Origin: Prevotellamassilia sp.
GTDB lineage: Bacteria; Bacteroidota; Bacteroidia; Bacteroidales; Bacteroidaceae
Assembly: GCA_018383375.1 (NCBI GenBank)
Contig: JAHAWW010000022.1
Span: 1 to 10,556 of the forward strand
Direction of reading: 5' to 3'
DNA: 10,556 bases
Both the position numbers and the translations under genes were made by a program. This document shows, in pieces, positions 6,934 through 10,556 of this stretch. The first letter of the stretch is position 1, and each line of letters begins with the position of its first letter. The notes under the pieces are model-generated. The model was not told the origin of the DNA and made no database searches. It was given only the letters and a program-made list of their open reading frames with translations.

Positions 6934-7113
6934 TTATTCATTCCATGGCGAATCGGCCCATTGTGCATCGTTGCGATTGGTGAGCGCTTCGTCACCGTCC
7001 ACGTAGTCGGCCGAGTCGTTGGTGCCAATCACTCCCGAAGTGGTGAGGAGCAGGTCGTATTCGGCGTGAAGCTGCACGTTGGCAGATGCCGGCTGTTGAT
7101 AGGTCTTTTTCAT
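6934..7113 (-). CDS. Small protein (59 aa) downstream of sialidase
   Basis: A 59-codon ORF starting MKKTYQQPASANVQLHAEYD. I do not know its function. It resembles in style a group of short Bacteroidales proteins: a basic MKKTY/P-containing start, a short hydrophobic stretch (LLLTTSG at 21-27), then an acidic, Asp/Asn-rich middle (32-43) and a Trp-containing acidic end (WADSPWNE at 52-59). This likeness is from memory and is not a database result. Start choice: ATG at 7113 follows an A-rich leader typical of the phylum; an alternative in-frame ATG at 7155 would add 14 residues and overlap the end of the sialidase gene by 11 bases, but the added sequence is unlike the group. The gap to the sialidase stop is 31 bases and no terminator lies between, so it is probably co-transcribed with the sialidase. 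The hydrophobic stretch is too short for a classical signal peptide or TM helix. It could be a regulator, a peptide precursor or a chaperone-like partner; nothing here decides. Confidence 0.6.
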   Translation of the reverse strand: MKKTYQQPASANVQLHAEYDLLLTTSGVIGTNDSADYVDGDEALTNRNDAQWADSPWNE

Positions 7114-7144
7114 TTTGCTTTTGTTTTGAGTGAATGGAGTCCGA

Positions 7145-10100
7145 TTAGCGGGCAATGAACTTTTGACCGCCTTTGATATAGAGCGAGCCTTGGCGCAGGG
7201 TGTTCACGCGGCGACCGGTGAGGTCGAAGACCGGGGCAGCGCCATTGGCGTCGTCGCCGTTCACGGCTGCGTCTATTCCGGTGGACTCGCTGCCGAAGTT
7301 GAGCGTGAAGGCACGGCCGGCCTCAGCCGAAACGGCGGCAGGAATATAAGCGCGGTTCATGCCCAGCGTCGAGCCGGGGCGACCTTTATAGAAGGCCAAG
7401 CCGTCTGTGCTATTGGCCAAGATATAGTCGCCCTCCACGAGCACGTGGCTGGCGCCGGCCGTGTGAGCAAAGACATTGCTTGAGAGGTCGGCCACCTCTT
7501 CGGTGGTCACGGGCACCATCACACCGGTGGTGAAACCAGCTTCACTCACCATCACCACGCCTTGGTTGGCCGGAATGGCTGGGGCGGTAATGGCTTTCAT
7601 CTTGGCACCATTCTCGGTGTCGGTGGCATAAAAAGCCTGAGCGCCTGCAGGTATCACCGTGGGGAAGGGCGCACTGAAGGTGCAAATGGTGCTACCGGCC
7701 TCGATACCTTTAATATAGGTGTCGCTCTCTCTAACTTCCGTCAGGTTGATGTTGTTGGGGTATTCAGCCTCTTCAACAAGAATGGCCGAGGTATAGTTTT
7801 CGTTGAAGTAAGGCACCGAAGCTTGGTCGAAAGTACCGGCGGTTTTCACCACGGTATAGGCATACTCGTTGCGATTGCCGATATTGGCCAGTCGACGCGC
7901 ACGGAAGGTGAGATAGCCGAAGAGTGCCTCTTGCGTGGCACTCACTTGGTCACCTACCGTCATCTTGGCCAGGGTGATGATGGGCCAATCGGTAGCTGTC
8001 TCGGTGACGTCGGACGTAGTGCTCTCGCCCGAGTCGGGGTCGGTGGTTGTCACTTGTGCGGTGGTGGAGAAGGGTTGGTTGAAATAGTCGCAATAGCCTT
8101 TCACGCTGTTACCGCCGGCAGTGCCGCCTCGCCAAATGAGGTATTTGCCGTCGTTGCATACGAAGATGTATTTACCTTCGCCCAGGTCGCGGCACACGAA
8201 GACGGTGGCCTCGGCGGCGGTGGTGGCTGAGTATTTCATACCGGTTTCTTCGCCCTCATATTTGAGATAGCGTTTGGCTCCGGCCTTGGTGACGTTGCCG
8301 AAGATGTAGGCTTTGCCGTCTTCGGGCAGTTGGATGTCGGCCGTTGTGGCTTTATAGGCGGTCACGGCGGCGGCAAGGGTGTTGATTGTGGCGTCGGTGT
8401 CGTCGGAGGTGCTGCTCTGTGCCGTGGCAATGGCCGTCTGCAGGGTGGTGCGGGCGGCAGCGGTGGCTTTGGGGTAGCCCGGACCTGTCTTGCCCAGGAC
8501 CTCGTTGGCACTGGCCACACCCACGTTCACGCTCTCGGCTTTGTCATAGAGCGCATAGGCACCACCTGTGGCTTCGGCCACTGTGATGGGGCAATAGATG
8601 ATGCAGTAGCCGCCAGGTTCTTCTTCAAAGAGGAAACCAATGCGGCCGTCGTTTTGCCAAGTGAGGGTGGAATAGGCCGAGCCGCGGAAGCTCACCTGCT
8701 TGCCGAAAGTCCAGTCGGCGGCAAAGGTAGCCGGCGTATAGGTGGTGTTGGGATCAATCTCCTTATACCAGATTGACACATTGTTGCGACGGCTGCCGAG
8801 GGGCACGGAGTGCAACATCACGTCTTTCTTCAGACCCGTCTTTTGGTCCATTACGCCTTTGAGCAGATAGATTTCGCCGTTGGTGCCCGAGTCTGAATTG
8901 TTGATACCGGTGGCCACAGTGCCCCAAGTGCCGGAGGTGTAGGCATCGTCGCCGGTGGTTGAGGCGAAAGTGAAGAGGTTGAAGTAGCGTCCGCTTCCTT
9001 TACGGCTGCTGAGCACGACTGTGCCGTCGGGCAACTCCTCGCATTTGGGCTCGTCGCCGCTTGAAGCCGGACGGTCGGCGATGGTTCCGAGCACATTCCA
9101 GGTGTCGCCGAAGTCGTCTGAATAAACCACGCGGTTGCCGTTGTTCTTGGTCCAGAGGGCGGCATAGAGGCGGTAGTAGGCGCCTTTCTTGACCACGCGA
9201 CTCTGCATGATGCGGCCGGAGCCGATGAAGAGCGATTTTACGGTGGCTGTCTTCACGCCGTCGGTCTCGCTGACGAAGGGCGAATAGAACGCTTCGGTCA
9301 CTTCGACGGGTTCAGTCCATTCCCAGGCTTCGGTGGCTTCGTTGTAGGTACCCACGACTTTGGCCACGCGGTTGGGGTTGCTTGAGTCAGAGTCGGGGAT
9401 GTAGTTGCCGTTGTGGCACACGGTCTTTCCGGCCACACAGAACACGACCACCTTGTTGCTCTCACGGTCGGCCACGATGGCAGCATCGCCATAGGCATAG
9501 GCGTAGTTGTTGGTGCCGTCGCTGTCTGTGATGCGCGACTCATCACCGTCGCCGTTGGCCAGGAAGGCCTCGGTCGACCACGTGGCGCCATTGTCTTTAG
9601 AAATGCGGACCTTAATATCCACCTCGCCATAGCCGATGTCACTGCCACAGGGGCGGTTGTCGGCCACGGCAATGACGTCGCCGTTGAGGGCTGTGGTGAT
9701 GGCCGGGATGCGATAGGGTTTGCCGTTGGCGTCGGGGGTAGTGAAGATGATGCGGTCGCCGTTGGCGGTGTAGTTGAAGCTAAGGCTTAGGCCTTCTTCC
9801 AATGTGAGGTTGGCCATCGACGCGGCGGGATTGCCATTGAGAGACTGCTCGCAGTCGAAGCCGCGATAGGTATAGGAAGAGGCGGTGAAGGGTTTGTCTT
9901 TGAAGAGATAAATTGGGGTTTCGGCCAGATTGCCCGTGGGGTTTGAGGCAGTCTGACGGATGGGATAGGTCAGCGTCGTGCCAGCTGAGGTAATCTTGAT
10001 ATCTGCCACGGGGTTGTTTTCAAACGCCGTTCCGGTGACGTTGGCACTCAGTGTGACGGGCTTGGCAGTGTCGACGATGAGGAACTTCCACGTGCTGCCG

Positions 10101-10556
10101 CCGTCGGTGCTGCTGTAGAATTTCAGGTCGTTGGGTACACCACCGTGAGGATTGAGACCGATGTTGGCCGTGCTGCCCGAAGCCTCAATGGCATAGCCTG
10201 AATTGGCCGAGGAGGTATAGTCGGCCAGTTTCCACGACTGGGCGGTGCTGCTGGCGCTGGCGGTTTGCAGGCTCACAGCCTCGCCGCCGGCAGGTGTGCC
10301 GTCGTGAGTGATGACCTGTGTCTCGCTGGTGTGGCTGTAGATTTTGAAGTTCTTGTAGTCACCCACGAGACACCAGAGGTGGTCGAGATTAGACGGGTCC
10401 ACGGTATTGGTGGCAATCTGTCCCGAAGTGTTGCCGGGCAGGGTGAAGCCGTAGGCCGGCTTGCGGGCATTGATCACACGCACCCATTTCTCGCCGTATG
10501 CAGACGAGAAGACATCGGGCATAAAACGGATTTCGTATGAAGCATTGGCCGTGCCG
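7145..10556 (-). CDS. GH33 sialidase, multidomain, secreted (5' end outside window)
   Basis: Exo-sialidase that should release terminal sialic acid from glycoconjugates. The frame stays open to the right edge, so the N-terminus and any signal peptide are missing; 1136 codons are visible. Numbering from the first visible Met (10522): about 47-150 is a probable beta-trefoil, lectin-like domain. The six-bladed propeller at about 262-652 carries YRIP (Arg271), the acid/base Asp295 in GSDIG, Asp boxes SKDNGATW (308-315) and SDDFGDTW (468-475), Glu491, Arg507, a third Arg at 578/579, and nucleophile Tyr617 in AYSTL. Spacings (Arg271-Asp295 of 24, Glu491-Arg507 of 16) agree with known GH33 enzymes, so it should be active. 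A helical FIVAR-like module follows (about 660-728, with GYPK), then a second trefoil-like region (about 737-912). Next is a beta-rich module common in Bacteroidales secreted proteins (about 925-1077). The end, DLTGRRVNTLRQGSLYIKGG at 1100-1119 plus QKFIAR, resembles a type IX-style sorting tail. The small ORF lies 31 bases downstream. Sialidase identity is secure; flanking domain names are inferred. Confidence 0.93.
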   Translation of the reverse strand, partial: GTANASYEIRFMPDVFSSAYGEKWVRVINARKPAYGFTLPGNTSGQIATNTVDPSNLDHLWCLVGDYKNFKIYSHTSETQVITHDGTPAGGEAVSLQTASASSTAQSWKLADYTSSANSGYAIEASGSTANIGLNPHGGVPNDLKFYSSTDGGSTWKFLIVDTAKPVTLSANVTGTAFENNPVADIKITSAGTTLTYPIRQTASNPTGNLAETPIYLFKDKPFTASSYTYRGFDCEQSLNGNPAASMANLTLEEGLSLSFNYTANGDRIIFTTPDANGKPYRIPAITTALNGDVIAVADNRPCGSDIGYGEVDIKVRISKDNGATWSTEAFLANGDGDESRITDSDGTNNYAYAYGDAAIVADRESNKVVVFCVAGKTVCHNGNYIPDSDSSNPNRVAKVVGTYNEATEAWEWTEPVEVTEAFYSPFVSETDGVKTATVKSLFIGSGRIMQSRVVKKGAYYRLYAALWTKNNGNRVVYSDDFGDTWNVLGTIADRPASSGDEPKCEELPDGTVVLSSRKGSGRYFNLFTFASTTGDDAYTSGTWGTVATGINNSDSGTNGEIYLLKGVMDQKTGLKKDVMLHSVPLGSRRNNVSIWYKEIDPNTTYTPATFAADWTFGKQVSFRGSAYSTLTWQNDGRIGFLFEEEPGGYCIIYCPITVAEATGGAYALYDKAESVNVGVASANEVLGKTGPGYPKATAAARTTLQTAIATAQSSTSDDTDATINTLAAAVTAYKATTADIQLPEDGKAYIFGNVTKAGAKRYLKYEGEETGMKYSATTAAEATVFVCRDLGEGKYIFVCNDGKYLIWRGGTAGGNSVKGYCDYFNQPFSTTAQVTTTDPDSGESTTSDVTETATDWPIITLAKMTVGDQVSATQEALFGYLTFRARRLANIGNRNEYAYTVVKTAGTFDQASVPYFNENYTSAILVEEAEYPNNINLTEVRESDTYIKGIEAGSTICTFSAPFPTVIPAGAQAFYATDTENGAKMKAITAPAIPANQGVVMVSEAGFTTGVMVPVTTEEVADLSSNVFAHTAGASHVLVEGDYILANSTDGLAFYKGRPGSTLGMNRAYIPAAVSAEAGRAFTLNFGSESTGIDAAVNGDDANGAAPVFDLTGRRVNTLRQGSLYIKGGQKFIAR

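Noticed and set aside
7562..8230. 222-codon plus-strand reading frame opposite the sialidase gene
   Set aside because: Gly/Val-rich antisense shadow of the sialidase C-terminal modules; the minus-strand frame carries clear domain content.
8330..8776. 148-codon plus-strand reading frame opposite the sialidase gene
   Set aside because: Gly/Cys-rich antisense shadow of the helical module and propeller end.
1..10556. CRISPR array, tRNA/rRNA genes, insertion sequences or transposase genes
   Set aside because: Looked for regular repeats with unique spacers, cloverleaf-like sequences, terminal inverted repeats and transposase motifs; none seen.

Overview
The window looks like a chromosomal segment of a host-associated Bacteroidota, most likely order Bacteroidales (Prevotellaceae or Muribaculaceae-like; family not resolvable here). 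Reasons: SecD and SecF are fused in one 968-residue protein, as is usual in this phylum; no Shine-Dalgarno sequences are visible and starts follow A-rich leaders; one promoter candidate matches the Bacteroidota -33/-7 type (TACATTTG); there is a lipoprotein with acidic residues just after the lipobox Cys, a DUF5723-like outer-membrane protein, and a secreted sialidase with a C-terminal sorting-like tail. The DNA is fairly GC-rich, so long antisense shadow reading frames are common and were discarded.

Layout: (1) 18-2924 (+) secDF, followed by a strong intrinsic terminator at 2953-2990. (2) A 345-base spacer holding that terminator and a candidate promoter at 3111-3142. (3) 3270-5126 (+) a 618-residue lipoprotein of unknown function, then a 168-base spacer with an unusual short repeat array (5119-5251), then 5295-6689 (+) a 464-residue DUF5723-like beta-barrel protein, closed by a strong terminator at 6734-6772. 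(4) A convergent intergenic region (6690-6933) with further hairpins. (5) On the minus strand a large multidomain GH33 sialidase runs in from the right edge (10556 down to 7145; its N-terminus is outside the window) and is followed after 31 bases by a 59-codon small ORF (7113-6934).

How it fits together: SecDF is the proton-driven accessory of the Sec translocon and would help export the other visible envelope proteins, all of which need Sec. The lipoprotein and the DUF5723 protein are probably one transcription unit and may form an envelope pair. The sialidase keeps every catalytic residue expected of GH33 and should remove terminal sialic acid from host or dietary glycans; the short ORF behind it belongs to a style of small Bacteroidales protein with no known function. 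I see no mobile element, CRISPR array, tRNA or rRNA. I found no clearly new large system; the best leads are the repeat array between the lipoprotein and DUF5723 genes, the small ORF behind the sialidase, and the lipoprotein/DUF5723 pair.
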